Positions 16,083 to 24,426 are shown, counted from the first letter of the stretch. The stretch: DNA of 64,000 nucleotides from Achromobacter xylosoxidans (GCF_014490035.1 NZ_CP061008.1:1984001-2048000); one strand, 5' to 3'. The notes: generated by a model not told the origin, from the sequence alone. Numbers and translations are program-made.

Positions 16083-16478
16083 GGAGGAATCCTTGGTGGG
16101 CGGGCATGGCAGGCGAAAGCTTGCCTGAACCGTGAGTGAATCATTTTTTCAAATCGGAATTCTGCCTAAAAATTCAATAATTCTGCCTAATTGTTCCAGA
16201 CAGAACTTAAGGGCGACGAGCCAGAGCCGGTGCCAAGAGCCGACGCAAACGGCTCCTTCGGATCGCCGAGGGCCAGCCCCGAGGATGTTACGCCTTCGGC
16301 CGCCCCGTCGGTGAGCACGGTGTAGCCGTGCTGCCAGGTCGCGTGCAGCCCCATTTTTTCGGTTGCGTTGCAGTGACGTCTACCCTGTCACATCCCATAC
16401 CAGCATCTCCGCTGGCCTTCCCCGGTTCCCGATTCAGGCCTAGCCTGTCGTCTCTTTCATTCTCGACAGGAGACCCGC
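16083..16478. promoter_or_regulatory. Divergent intergenic region with a 12-base direct repeat
   Basis: AATTCTGCCTAA occurs at 16158-16169 and again at 16179-16190, 21 bases apart, two helical turns, so both lie on the same face of DNA. A related half site in the other orientation (CCAGACAGAACTT) follows at about 16197. The repeats stand 76-108 bases upstream of the IorA start and are in an AT-rich patch suited to a promoter. Rightward, a reverse-strand frame of 55 codons (16354-16187) reads through here but lacks a ribosome binding site and is not called. Confidence 0.5.
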
Positions 16479-16868
16479 ATGGTGAAGGCGAAACGGCTGG
16501 GCGAGCCCTATGGCGTCGAGGTAACGAACGGCAGGAATGTCCTGCTCTCCGACACGCAAAAAGACGGCAAAGGAGGAACCACGGGCATGCGGCCGCACGA
16601 ACTCCTTGAAAGCGCGCTCGCGGCTTGTGTCTGCATGTCCATCGGCATGGCCGCGGACCGCGCCGGCGTTGCGTTGCCCGAGGCGACGGTGCAGGTGGCC
16701 ATCGATCGTCAGGATGACGAAACCGGATTCGAGGTGAGTTTGCGCTTCGCTGCGGCGCTGACGGCGGCGCAGCAGGATCTGGTTCGCGGGGCGGTGCAGG
16801 CATCGCCGGTCGTGCGCACGTTGGGCAAGACGGTGCGGGTGCGGTCAGCTGCAATCCTGACGGCCTGA
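16479..16868 (+). CDS. OsmC/Ohr-family protein
   Basis: The ATG at 16479 has AGGAGA eight bases upstream. The 129-residue protein has the family pattern: G....MRPHELLESALAACVC near the middle with the first active-site Cys region, and a C-terminal VRGAVQASPVVRTLGKTV. OsmC and Ohr proteins reduce organic hydroperoxides with a pair of Cys residues; here C52 and C54 (ACVCM) are the only Cys residues and are very close, and the second, later Cys of typical OsmC is absent. It may belong to a non-peroxidase subgroup. It is transcribed alone, divergent from the molybdenum hydroxylase operon, and ends before a hairpin at 16888. Confidence 0.8.
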   Translation: MVKAKRLGEPYGVEVTNGRNVLLSDTQKDGKGGTTGMRPHELLESALAACVCMSIGMAADRAGVALPEATVQVAIDRQDDETGFEVSLRFAAALTAAQQDLVRGAVQASPVVRTLGKTVRVRSAAILTA

Positions 16869-16887
16869 AGAGGATGCGCGTCCGGAG

Positions 16888-16912
16888 GCGGGCAGAACAC
16901 GCTTCTGCCCGC
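16888..16912. terminator. Hairpin between convergent genes
   Basis: GCGGGCAGAA pairs perfectly with TTCTGCCCGC over the loop CACGC, between the ends of the OsmC gene and the convergent lipoprotein gene. There is no T run on either side, so it may act in both directions as a weak terminator or simply protect the 3' ends. Confidence 0.55.
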
Positions 16913-16919
16913 GCCTTAC

Positions 16920-17546
16920 CTACTGGCTGAACTCAAACACATAACTATTCGCCGACCCCGCCGCGCGGTTGTACAGCGGGCACCAGCCATTGACCGGGGT
17001 CACTTCGCAATAGCGGTTGCGGCCGTACACCTGGGCGATCTTCCAGTCCTGGGTCTTGTCGGCGCGTTCCAGCAGGTACTGCATGCGCACGCCTCGTTCC
17101 TTGCGGTCGCGCTCGTCGTTGTCCACCGGAAAGCCGGGCGTGGAGGGCGTGGTGTTGCGGATCTGGGCGACTACGAAGGCGCGCGTGTCGGATTGGACGT
17201 CGACGTTGACGACGCTGCGCTCGTAGGTGTCGACGCTGCATTTCTGGTCGGCGTTCTGCCAGGTTTGCAACGGCGCGGTGCTCAGGGAGTCTTCGGCGGC
17301 GTTGAACGGGCGGTACAGCTCGACCAGTTCCTTGCAGGCGGTGGCGGTGTAGCGGCCATGCGCGTCGCGCACCTGCCACCAGGATTTCACCGCCGCTTCC
17401 GGGGTGTTGGCGGCCAGCTGCAGTTGCGGCGTGGCGGCTTGAAGCCGTTCCCAGGGTGTTTCTTCCTGCTTGGAGCAACCCGTCAAGGCGATTGCCAGAA
17501 CGAGCAATAGGGCGGGCTTGGTCACGGTACTGAATCGGGTAAACAA
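16920..17546 (-). CDS. Outer-membrane-type lipoprotein of unknown function (208 aa)
   Basis: A 208-residue protein with a signal peptide ending in a lipobox (LLVLAIALTGC, lipidated Cys 24); the residue after Cys is Ser, not Asp, which favours the outer membrane. The mature part includes a segment WWQVRDAHGRYTATACKEL and ends with a Tyr- and Asn-rich stretch (NRYCEVTPVNGWCPLYNRA). Three further Cys residues (in CKEL, KCSVD, YCEV, WCPL) could make periplasmic disulfides. No family is recognised. It lies 43 bases past the end of the two-gene glycosyltransferase operon, on the same strand, and could be read with it. Confidence 0.75.
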   Translation of the reverse strand: MFTRFSTVTKPALLLVLAIALTGCSKQEETPWERLQAATPQLQLAANTPEAAVKSWWQVRDAHGRYTATACKELVELYRPFNAAEDSLSTAPLQTWQNADQKCSVDTYERSVVNVDVQSDTRAFVVAQIRNTTPSTPGFPVDNDERDRKERGVRMQYLLERADKTQDWKIAQVYGRNRYCEVTPVNGWCPLYNRAAGSANSYVFEFSQ

Positions 17547-17589
17547 ATCGGGGGCACCATGATACCCCTTCCGCCGCGGCGCTCCTGCG

Positions 17590-18708
17590 TCAAGCGGGCC
17601 GCAGCGCCCGCTTGTACGCTTCCAAGGTGCTGAACATCTTGCCCGCGAGCCGGAAATTGGCGTCGGCGTAGGTCCGGGCGTTGTCGATCACGGCTGCGGT
17701 TTGCGCGGGATCGCCGCGGATCTGCATGATGCGGTCTGTGTAGCCGGCGACGTCGCCCGGCGCGGCCAGCCAACCGGTCTGGCCCGGCGCGACGATTTCC
17801 GGCAATCCGCCGACGTCGCTGGCGACCACCGGGCGGCGCGCGGCAAACGACTCGGGCACGACGCGCGACCAGGCTTCGGTGGCCGAAGGCACCAGCACCA
17901 CGTCGGCGGCGCGGATCATCTCCGCAACATTGTTGCGATGGCCGGCGAACACCACATGCTCGGAGATGCCCAGGTCGACGGTCAATTGGTGCAGCGCATA
18001 GGCATAGGGCTTGGTGCTGGCCGTGGGCATGCCGACCACCAGCGCGATGGCGGGCAGGCCCAGGCCGCGCAGCCGCTGCACCACGCGCAACAGGTCGGCC
18101 TGGCCTTTCTCGGGACGCAGCATGCCTATGGTGGCGATGACCCAGGCGTTGTCGGGGACTCGGATGCCCAAGGCCTGCCGGGTACGCAGGCGTGACTGCG
18201 GCGTGTCGGCGGATTGGAAGAATTCGTCGGCGGCCCATTCTCCCACCACGCTGATCCGTTGCGCGGGGGCCAGGCGCGCCGCGACGATTTCCTGCTTGCC
18301 CAGCAGGCTGGTCGCGATGACGTGGTCGCAGCCGATTTTCCATTCCAGCCGCCGCCGTGGAGAGGAGGGCATGGGCTTGGCGAAGTGGCGCGTCCTGACG
18401 ACGGCGCACAGGTCGCGGCACAGCGCAGCGGTCTTGCCGTCCGCGCGACTGTGGCTGTCGATCAGGTCGATGCGCAGCGTCTTGACCGCGCGCCGCAGCT
18501 TCAGGACCGTGGCCGGCGAGTAGGCGGCGTCGAAGTCCATGTCCACCGCGCGCAGGCCGCGCTGCCGCGCCTCGCGCCCGATTTCGCTGTCCGCCGGAGC
18601 GGCGATCGCCACTTCGTAGCCATGGCGCTGCAGCCATGCCGATTGCTCGAGGACGCGGAATTCCAGCCCGCCCAGGCTGCGCTCAGCCAGCGTATGCAGG
18701 ATGCGCAT
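17590..18708 (-). CDS. Family 4 glycosyltransferase
   Basis: A 372-residue GT-B enzyme. The N-terminal domain opens MRILHTLAERSLGGLEFR, with the Gly-rich acceptor loop. The C-terminal nucleotide-sugar domain shows IGMLRPEKGQADLLRVV, the GT4 E-x7-E region PSATEAWSRVVPESFAARRP and VVASDVGGLPEIV. It overlaps the GT9 gene upstream by 26 bases, so the two are translationally linked and probably act in succession on lipopolysaccharide core or another envelope glycan at the cytoplasmic face of the inner membrane. The sugar and acceptor cannot be told. Confidence 0.85.
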   Translation of the reverse strand: MRILHTLAERSLGGLEFRVLEQSAWLQRHGYEVAIAAPADSEIGREARQRGLRAVDMDFDAAYSPATVLKLRRAVKTLRIDLIDSHSRADGKTAALCRDLCAVVRTRHFAKPMPSSPRRRLEWKIGCDHVIATSLLGKQEIVAARLAPAQRISVVGEWAADEFFQSADTPQSRLRTRQALGIRVPDNAWVIATIGMLRPEKGQADLLRVVQRLRGLGLPAIALVVGMPTASTKPYAYALHQLTVDLGISEHVVFAGHRNNVAEMIRAADVVLVPSATEAWSRVVPESFAARRPVVASDVGGLPEIVAPGQTGWLAAPGDVAGYTDRIMQIRGDPAQTAAVIDNARTYADANFRLAGKMFSTLEAYKRALRPA

Positions 18709-19639
18709 GATGCTCCAGGACTTTGCGGCAGGCGCCCAGCACGTCGTCGGGCGTGACGGAATTGATGCCGTCGCGGGGATGGCGGGGCACGACCGCGGCG
18801 GAGTAGGGGCGGTCCCAGAACCATTCCGGATTGGACTCGTTGAAGACGCCCACGTAGGGCACGCAGGCGCCCTGGGCGATATGCGACGGGCCGCAATCGT
18901 TGGCCACGATCAGGCGCGCACGCAGCATGAGGGCGCTGAGCTCCGGCACCGAGCGGCAGTAGGCGATGGAAAACTCAGGACGCCGCATGGCTTCGAGCTG
19001 GTCGCGTTCGATGACTTCCTGTTCTCCCAGCACGAACAGGAAGCGGGTGTCCTGGCCCAGCAGCAGCTTTAGCCTTTCGGCCAGGCGCAGATAGTTCAGC
19101 AGGCTCCAGCGTTTGAACGCGCCGGAGCCGCCGCCAGGGATCAGGACCACGTCGGCCCCTGGTCCTTCGTGCCGATGCGGGTGGGCTAGCGTCTGGAAGC
19201 AACGGCGCGCCGCGGCCTCGGCGTCGAACTGCCGGTACGACGCCAGCAGCCGGAGATTCGCCAAGCCGATGTACTCGGCAAGGCTCTTGCGATGGGAGTG
19301 CGTCCAGGCCAGGTCGCTCATTCGCGCGTTGTGAAAGCCGAACCGCAAGGCGGGCCGGCGCAGCAGGTTGATCAGGCCGAAGCGTTCGCTGCTGTGGTGC
19401 AGGCTGACGCAAACGGGGGTGTGCTTCTTGAGCGTGCGCAGATAGTCGCCGAACGTGGCGGCCCGGACAAACTCGTCGACCCAGGGCACGCCCCGGTAGA
19501 AGCCGGCGAGGTCGTCGCGGGCGACCACCCGGATCCGCCTCGAGGCCCACCAGGTTTTCAGTTGATAGAGCGCCGGCAGGGCGACGATCTGGTCGCCCAG
19601 CTGGGGCTGGCTTCTGACATATACGACGACTTCCGACAT
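18683..19639 (-). CDS. Family 9 glycosyltransferase (heptosyltransferase-like)
   Basis: The start at 19639 has GAGG six bases upstream and gives 318 residues; an ATG at 19657 is possible. It opens VVVYVRSQPQLGDQIVALPA, the GT9 acceptor loop with GD. In the C-terminal half, LIPGGGSGAFKRWSLLNYLR and ANDCGPSHIAQGACVPYVGV are the donor-site motifs of the ADP-heptose:LPS transferases WaaC/WaaF. The sequence is divergent, so the donor may be another sugar. It is the first gene of an operon with the GT4 gene and is likely part of core oligosaccharide assembly. Confidence 0.8.
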   Translation of the reverse strand: MSEVVVYVRSQPQLGDQIVALPALYQLKTWWASRRIRVVARDDLAGFYRGVPWVDEFVRAATFGDYLRTLKKHTPVCVSLHHSSERFGLINLLRRPALRFGFHNARMSDLAWTHSHRKSLAEYIGLANLRLLASYRQFDAEAAARRCFQTLAHPHRHEGPGADVVLIPGGGSGAFKRWSLLNYLRLAERLKLLLGQDTRFLFVLGEQEVIERDQLEAMRRPEFSIAYCRSVPELSALMLRARLIVANDCGPSHIAQGACVPYVGVFNESNPEWFWDRPYSAAVVPRHPRDGINSVTPDDVLGACRKVLEHHAHPAYAG

Positions 19640-19822
19640 GGGCAACCTCGTTTGCACGGCAGTTTTCTTGGAGTCCGCAGACTGCTGCCGCGCAATGTAT
19701 CGATCCTGTCGAATGAATCTTTCCGAGGTCTTTTAAGGAATGTGAAGAAGCTGCCGGACGTGGTTAACACAACTAAACAACTACATCCTTCTGCTGTTTC
19801 GGTTCACGTCGTCGTTGCGCGG

Positions 19823-20173
19823 CTACTTGGAGCCGCCGGAGTTCGGATAGCCCGGAGGCGGCGTAGCGCCGCCGCCCTTGGTGCTGGGCACGTTGTCATT
19901 GGCCTCGCGGTGGCGGCCCTGCTTGTCGGTCTTGTGCATGTCGGACCGGGCGTGGTCGCCCTTGTTCAGGTTGGGCGGGGTGGTCGGCGTGTTCGGCGTC
20001 GCATTCGGCGCGGGCGGCTTCTGTCCGGGCGGCACGGGCTGGTTGGGGGGCACGGCGGTGCCGTCGTTCGGCGTGTTGGACGGCGAGGTGGGCATGGCGG
20101 ACTGCGCCAGCGCACCGGCCGAAGCCAGTCCGGCGGACAAGGCCAGTGCGTAGGTGAAGGCTCGGAATTTCAT
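19823..20173 (-). CDS. Secreted Pro/Asn-rich protein of unknown function (116 aa)
   Basis: The start at 20173 has GGAG seven bases upstream. The product has a signal peptide (MKFRAFTYALALSAGLASAG, cleaved after ALAQ) and a mature region of about 90 residues that is almost wholly disordered: repeats of Pro, Thr and Asn (TPNDGTAVPPNQPVPPGQK, APNATPNTPTTPPNLNKGD), then charged residues and a Gly-rich end. There is no Cys and no domain. Similar small Pro-rich periplasmic proteins are common in the Bordetella group with no assigned role. It stands alone between the glycosyltransferase operon and a divergent PRC-barrel gene. Confidence 0.7.
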   Translation of the reverse strand: MKFRAFTYALALSAGLASAGALAQSAMPTSPSNTPNDGTAVPPNQPVPPGQKPPAPNATPNTPTTPPNLNKGDHARSDMHKTDKQGRHREANDNVPSTKGGGATPPPGYPNSGGSK

Positions 20174-20434
20174 GAGTACGCTCCTATGTGAGATAGCGGG
20201 ATGCGATCCGCAAGCGCCATGCCCGGGCTGAGCCGCCGGGAAGAGCGTCACAAGAGCCGGAAAAAAATGCCGATCGGTGGAATATCTGCGCGCAAGCGCT
20301 GCAGTTGGCTTCGCGCCAGATGTTCAGGGGGCGGTGGGCACGACGCTTGCTGGATGGGGCAGTCCGGATCGGCGCACGAGACGCCGCCGTTGCCGGAGTT
20401 CAACGTGGGGATAGGCCCCGCACAGGAGAAACGC

Positions 20435-20833
20435 ATGGAGCATCAAACCAATATTGTTGGCGGACCCAAAAGTTCGGCGACGGGCCCGGGCCCTGAAGTC
20501 ATGGCCGCGGACACCCTGGAGGGCAACGATGTCGTCAACGCCGCGGGAGAAGGGCTGGGATCCATCAAGGACATCATGATCGACGTGCCGCGCGGACGAG
20601 TCGCGTATGCGGTGCTGTCGCGCGGCGGCATCCTGGGGATGGGCGACAAGCTCTTTGCCATTCCCTGGGCGGCATTGACCCTGGACACGGACCGCAAGTG
20701 CTTCATCCTGAACGTGGACAAGGAGGTGTTGAAGAACGCGCCGGGGTTCGACAAGGACGACTGGCCCAGGATGGCGGACGAAAGCTGGGCGCTCAGCGTG
20801 CACAAGTACTACAACCAGGATCCGTACTGGTAA
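20435..20833 (+). CDS. PRC-barrel domain protein
   Basis: The ATG at 20435 has AGGAG just upstream and gives 132 residues. A short Gly/Pro-rich head is followed by a PRC-barrel: MAADTLEGNDVVNAAGEGLG, IKDIMIDVPRGRVAYAVLS, and KLFAIPWAALTLDTDRKCF. The typical pattern 'G.V.D..G..IG.I.D..ID...G.V.Y.V' is complete. It is cytosolic and of the YlmC/YmxH-like or stress-type group seen near DUF4142 genes in betaproteobacteria; its molecular role is not established. It is a single-gene unit closed by the terminator at 20848-20871. Confidence 0.85.
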   Translation: MEHQTNIVGGPKSSATGPGPEVMAADTLEGNDVVNAAGEGLGSIKDIMIDVPRGRVAYAVLSRGGILGMGDKLFAIPWAALTLDTDRKCFILNVDKEVLKNAPGFDKDDWPRMADESWALSVHKYYNQDPYW

Positions 20834-20847
20834 CGCGCAGCTTTGAA

Positions 20848-20871
20848 GGGCGGCCCCGAGCCGCCCTTTTT
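20848..20871 (+). terminator. Rho-independent terminator after the PRC-barrel gene
   Basis: GGGCGGC/GCCGCCC stem with a CCCGA loop, followed by TTTTT. A clear intrinsic terminator 14 bases past the stop codon. Confidence 0.9.
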
Positions 20872-20913
20872 CAGTCATCCCGTTCTTTCCATGCCGGTCG
20901 GCCGGCTTTTCCT

Positions 20914-22725
20914 ATGCACACCCCTCTTAGCCACGATGCCGGCCTGGCGCTACGCTCGGTCAAGTTTTCGGGAAAACACGCAGGCCGGCGGACTCCCGTT
21001 GCCCTGCGCCGCGAGGCGGCGGGGCTCAACGGATTCAGCTTCCAGGCGCCGGCCGAGTTGGTAGCGCGGGTCCGGCATCGTATCGACCAGGCGGAAAGCG
21101 AAAACTGGATGGCGCGCCTGTGGCAATGCGACGCCACGCTGTGGACGGGGACCGATGAGGATCGCTGGCTGGGCTGGCTGCAGCCGGGCATGGCGCCCCG
21201 GGCGCTCGGCCGCATGACGGCAATCTGCCGCAGGTTGTGCGTGGCCGGGTTCTCGGATGCGGTGTTGCTGGGCATGGGTGGCGCCAGCCTCGGCGCCGAG
21301 GCGCTGGCCCGCACGCTGGGCGTGGCCAGCGGAGGCTTGCGCCTGCACGTGCTGGACTCGACCGACGTAGCCCAGGTGCGCGCGGTGCAGTCCGCGGTGG
21401 ATATCACGCGTTGCCTGTTTGTCGTCTGCAGCAAGTCCGGATCGACCCTGGAATCGCGCATGCTCGCTGCCTACTTCCATGAACAGGTGGCGCGGCGGCT
21501 TGGACCGCAGGAAGCGGGGCAGCGCTTTGTCGCCATTACCGATCCTGGGTCTCCGTTGCTGGACCGCGCACGGGCGGACGGTTATGCCGCCGTCTTCGAG
21601 GGCGAGCCGTCCGTGGGCGGGCGCTACTCCGTGCTGTCGCCCTTCGGACTGGTCGCGCTGGCGCTGCTGGGGCACGATCCCGCGGCATTCCTGCGCAGCG
21701 CCCGCCCCATGGTGCGGGCATGCGCGGCGCAGGCCCAAGTGCGCGTCAATCCGGGGTTGCTTCTGGGAGCGCAGCTGGGCGAGGCCGCATTGGACGGCCG
21801 CAACAAGCTCACCATCCTGGCCGCGCCCGGGCTGGAGTACGTGGGGTGTTGGCTCGAGCAACTGCTGGCCGAATCCACCGGCAAGAATGGGCGGGGCATC
21901 ATCCCTGTCGCCTACGAGCTGGCCGGGGATGCGTGCGATTATGGCCGCGACCGCATGTTCGTCCACCTTGCGCACAGCGATACGCCTGGCGCGGACCTGG
22001 ACACGCGTATGCGGCGGCTGGCGGCTGTGGGATTCCCGGTGGTGCGTTGCGAGCTGCCGTCAGCCCAGTCGCTGGGCCAGGAGTTCTTTCGTTGGGAAAT
22101 GGCCACCGCCGTGGCCGCCGCCGTGCTGCGCGTCAACCCGTTCGATCAGCCGGACGTCGAAGCCAGCAAGGCGCGCACGCAGGCCCTGGCGGCGCGTCAC
22201 GAAGCCGGCATCGGGGGAGCCGATCCTATGCCCCGGCTAGTCGAAGGCGCGCTGGCCTTCCATGGCGAGGCCCAGGGGGCGACCGCGATCGAGCTGCTGG
22301 CGTCGTACTTTGCGGGAGTGGACCAGGGCGACTACGTGTCGCTGCTGGCCTATGTCGCACGGAATCCGGTCCACGAGGCGCGCCTCGCCGCGATGCGCTG
22401 CCGGCTGCGCCAGGCGACCGGGGTTGCAACCATGGTCGGGTTCGGTCCGCGCTACCTGCATTCCACAGGCCAGTTGCACAAAGGCGGCCCCGCGGGCGGA
22501 CGATTCCTGTTCATTACCGCGGACGCCGGGGAGGAGCTGCAAGCGCCCGGCCACGCCCTGGGCTTCGCCGCCATGCAGCGCGCGCAGGCCTTGGGCGACA
22601 TGGAGGAGTTGGCCTCGCGGGGCCGGCCGTGCTTGCGCGTGCACATCGCGGGGCCGGTGGAGGCGGGACTCTCCCGCCTTGCTGCGCTGCTGGACCGCGC
22701 GTTGGTCTCAATGATCGTCAGCTAG
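20914..22725 (+). CDS. Phosphoglucose isomerase of the transaldolase-fusion type, without the transaldolase domain
   Basis: A 603-residue protein. The sugar-isomerase part shows VLLGMGGASLGAEALARTLG (sugar-phosphate loop), LFVVCSKSGSTLESRMLAAY (the SKSGST phosphate-binding motif) and YVGCWLEQLLAESTGKNGRG with the catalytic Glu and Lys region. The wording of these motifs matches the PGI half of bacterial bifunctional transaldolase/PGI proteins rather than ordinary Pgi. Such fusions are about 950 residues; here the N-terminal transaldolase is absent, and none is seen upstream. No ribosome binding site precedes ATG 20914, so the start is open. It would interconvert glucose-6-phosphate and fructose-6-phosphate, if active. 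Confidence 0.8.
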   Translation: MHTPLSHDAGLALRSVKFSGKHAGRRTPVALRREAAGLNGFSFQAPAELVARVRHRIDQAESENWMARLWQCDATLWTGTDEDRWLGWLQPGMAPRALGRMTAICRRLCVAGFSDAVLLGMGGASLGAEALARTLGVASGGLRLHVLDSTDVAQVRAVQSAVDITRCLFVVCSKSGSTLESRMLAAYFHEQVARRLGPQEAGQRFVAITDPGSPLLDRARADGYAAVFEGEPSVGGRYSVLSPFGLVALALLGHDPAAFLRSARPMVRACAAQAQVRVNPGLLLGAQLGEAALDGRNKLTILAAPGLEYVGCWLEQLLAESTGKNGRGIIPVAYELAGDACDYGRDRMFVHLAHSDTPGADLDTRMRRLAAVGFPVVRCELPSAQSLGQEFFRWEMATAVAAAVLRVNPFDQPDVEASKARTQALAARHEAGIGGADPMPRLVEGALAFHGEAQGATAIELLASYFAGVDQGDYVSLLAYVARNPVHEARLAAMRCRLRQATGVATMVGFGPRYLHSTGQLHKGGPAGGRFLFITADAGEELQAPGHALGFAAMQRAQALGDMEELASRGRPCLRVHIAGPVEAGLSRLAALLDRALVSMIVS

Positions 22726-22769
22726 CCGCCTTGCTCGTCGCCGTCCTGTCGGGCGGGCGCGGCCAGGGC

Positions 22770-22946
22770 ATGATCGAGGCCGACCTCGACTGCCCGGTCG
22801 AGCCGCAGGACCAGTTGAAGCGTCGGCAGCACGAACTCAAGATGCTGGGCGTTGCTTACGCTGCAGGACAGTGGGGCGCCGATTCAGAGGAAAGCCGCAA
22901 CGCAGCAATTGCCGTGCCGCACGCATGCGGGCACGTGGTTTGCTGA
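22770..22946 (+). CDS. Possible small protein (58 aa)
   Basis: ATG at 22770 preceded by CCAGGGC. The 58 residues are hydrophilic (MIEADLDCPVEPQDQLKRRQ) with a small Ala-rich middle and Cys and His at the end. No family is known. Coding character is plausible but cannot be told from chance in GC-rich DNA; apart from it the 263 bases between 22726 and 22988 hold nothing I recognise. Confidence 0.3.
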   Translation: MIEADLDCPVEPQDQLKRRQHELKMLGVAYAAGQWGADSEESRNAAIAVPHACGHVVC

Positions 22947-22988
22947 TGGCGATGTGGCGGCATTCCGTCCGCCTTCAGGAGCAGCGTC

Positions 22989-23195
22989 ATGGACAAGTTC
23001 GACCGCGATACGACGGCGGCACCCGCCGAGATCTTGAGTGAAGGTGAACAGAGGGCGCGGCGCACGCTCGAAGCTGCGCGGCGCTTGCTGGACCCGCAGG
23101 CGGAACCTGCCGCCGCCGTCTCTTCAGTTGAGGCGAAACTCCAGCGCTACGTCAGGCAGGCGTACCACAGGCGCTCATACGGCGCCTATGGTTGA
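22989..23195 (+). CDS. Small hypothetical protein (68 aa)
   Basis: The ATG at 22989 follows CAGGAGCAGCGTC, a good ribosome binding site. The 68-residue product is charged and helical (LSEGEQRARRTLEAARRLL), then Ala-rich, and ends in a basic, Tyr-rich tail (LQRYVRQAYHRRSYGAYG). No Cys, membrane segment or known domain. It converges on the DUF-like paralogue gene at 23199, with three bases between their ends. Function unknown. Confidence 0.5.
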   Translation: MDKFDRDTTAAPAEILSEGEQRARRTLEAARRLLDPQAEPAAAVSSVEAKLQRYVRQAYHRRSYGAYG

Positions 23196-23198
23196 GCG

Positions 23199-23438
23199 TT
23201 ACGGCTGCGGGTCGTCCCAGACTGACGTGTGCCGATACTGTTCGGCGCGCGCCAGCGTGCGGTAAAAATCCGCGCCGACCCGTATCAGCCTTTCCAGTTC
23301 CTCCGGCCGCAGCATGGGCTGCAGCGCGATCAGGCATTCGGCATAGTTGGCCAACACTTCCGGCCATTCATGGAAGTCCCGGTCGACCGCTGGCGTGGCG
23401 ATCATTTGTGCCAATAGTTCCTCGCGATCCATATGCAT
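23199..23438 (-). CDS. Small conserved protein, chromosomal paralogue of the prophage gene at 2866 (79 aa)
   Basis: Starting at ATG 23438 (a second ATG at 23432 is equally possible) the product has 79 residues: MHMDREELLAQMIATP, then HEWPEVLANYAECLIALQPM, LRPEELERLI, and RVGADFYRTLARAEQYRHT. All of this aligns with residues about 38-110 of the prophage protein at 2866-3210, ungapped apart from a short insertion. The highly conserved end (VG..FYRTLARAE.YR.T) suggests a binding surface. No function is recognised. It precedes the DUF4142 gene on the same strand, 88 bases from its end. Confidence 0.65.
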   Translation of the reverse strand: MHMDREELLAQMIATPAVDRDFHEWPEVLANYAECLIALQPMLRPEELERLIRVGADFYRTLARAEQYRHTSVWDDPQP

Positions 23439-23526
23439 GTTCCGCAGCAAGCGTACTGGTTGCAGATGCGCCCGCAGGTATGCGCATCTGTTCCTTCGCG
23501 GGTATCGAAAACCCGGGGAATGGCTC

Positions 23527-24087
23527 CTACTTCTTGGCGGCATCCATGCGTTGCTGCATGCTTGTCGCCATTTCCAGGTGCTGCTGTAGCACCGGCAGGG
23601 TCTCGATTGCGAATTGCTTGACGTCGGGATCCTTCACATCGTTCGAGGCTTTCTCGAAGAGCTTCACCGCGTCCTGGTGCGCGGATACGCCGATCTCGTC
23701 CACATAGGCCTTATCGAAGCTGTCGTCGCGCAAGCCCAGCGCCTTCAGTTTGGCCTGCTGGACCAGCGATGGCTCGGTCGGCGCCTGGTAGCCCTTGCCT
23801 TGCGCGAGCGTGACCAGCTGTTGGGCGGCCTTGCCGTGGTCATCGATCATTTTCTGGGCAAATGCCTTCACGTCGGGGTCGCGGGCTTTCTCCAGGGCGA
23901 GCTTGCTGCCGGCGACTTCGAGATTGCCGGCCTGGGCTGCGTTCTCCAGGAAGTCGCGGTCGGCGCTGTCCAATTTCGCTTCCGCGGCCGAGGGGCGCGC
24001 GGCGGGCGCCGTCTGCGCCTGCGCTGCAGGGGCCGCAGCCCATGTCAGCGAGGCGAGGACCGTGGCGGTCAGATAGCGGATTTTCAT
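23527..24087 (-). CDS. DUF4142 periplasmic protein
   Basis: The start at 24087 has GGAGG five bases upstream and gives 186 residues. Signal peptide MKIRYLTATVLASLTWAAAP, cleaved after AQA. The mature part is a four-helix, ferritin-like DUF4142 domain: DSADRDFLENAAQAGNLEV, KARDPDVKAFAQKMIDDHGK with its conserved D-H pair, and a second set DEIGVSAHQDAVKLFEKAS with PVLQQHLEMA. The His and acidic residues are placed as for metal binding. Such proteins are induced by stationary phase or envelope stress in many proteobacteria; the biochemical role is not established. Confidence 0.85.
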   Translation of the reverse strand: MKIRYLTATVLASLTWAAAPAAQAQTAPAARPSAAEAKLDSADRDFLENAAQAGNLEVAGSKLALEKARDPDVKAFAQKMIDDHGKAAQQLVTLAQGKGYQAPTEPSLVQQAKLKALGLRDDSFDKAYVDEIGVSAHQDAVKLFEKASNDVKDPDVKQFAIETLPVLQQHLEMATSMQQRMDAAKK

Positions 24088-24173
24088 GGAAACCTCCAGA
24101 TAGGGGCGCAGGGCGCCATTTGAGTGGGAAGCCAGCATCCAGCAGCAATCGCTGTTCCCGCCCGTCGGCGGCT

Positions 24174-24426
24174 TCAAAGGGGCTTGGGCTTGCCCGTCTG
24201 TTCGGCGTAGGTCGCCGGCGTGGCGTCGGCCTGGCCAGTCTTGAAGACCCAGGCATAGCACGGCGTGCCGGCAGGAATCTCATCGTCGACCGCGTCGGTG
24301 ACGCCCGTAGTTGTCGGCAAAGCCGCTGTGCTGGATCACGCCCAGGCAGGTTTCAGCCTGTATGGTGTTGGACCGCAGTCGGGCGTCTTCAGCAACGCCT
24401 CCCGCCTGCGCGTTGGTGGCGATCAC
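24174..24426 (-). pseudogene. Possible small gene with a frameshift, coupled to the oxidoreductase gene
   Basis: A GTG at 24426 overlaps the stop of the oxidoreductase gene (GTGA) and reads VIATNAQAGGVAEDARLRSN and on to CLGVIQHSGFADNYG. One base later the coding sense moves to the next frame, TDAVDDEIPAGTPCYAWVFK, then TGQADATPATYAEQTGKPKPL and stop at 24174. Each half looks like real coding sequence, and dropping one C near 24302 joins them into an 83-codon frame. It could be a decayed gene, a true shift or a sequencing error. No family is recognised. Confidence 0.35.

Noticed and set aside
16187..16354. Reverse-strand 55-codon frame in the intergenic region before OsmC
   Set aside because: No ribosome binding site, no recognisable family, and it would cover the probable promoter region.
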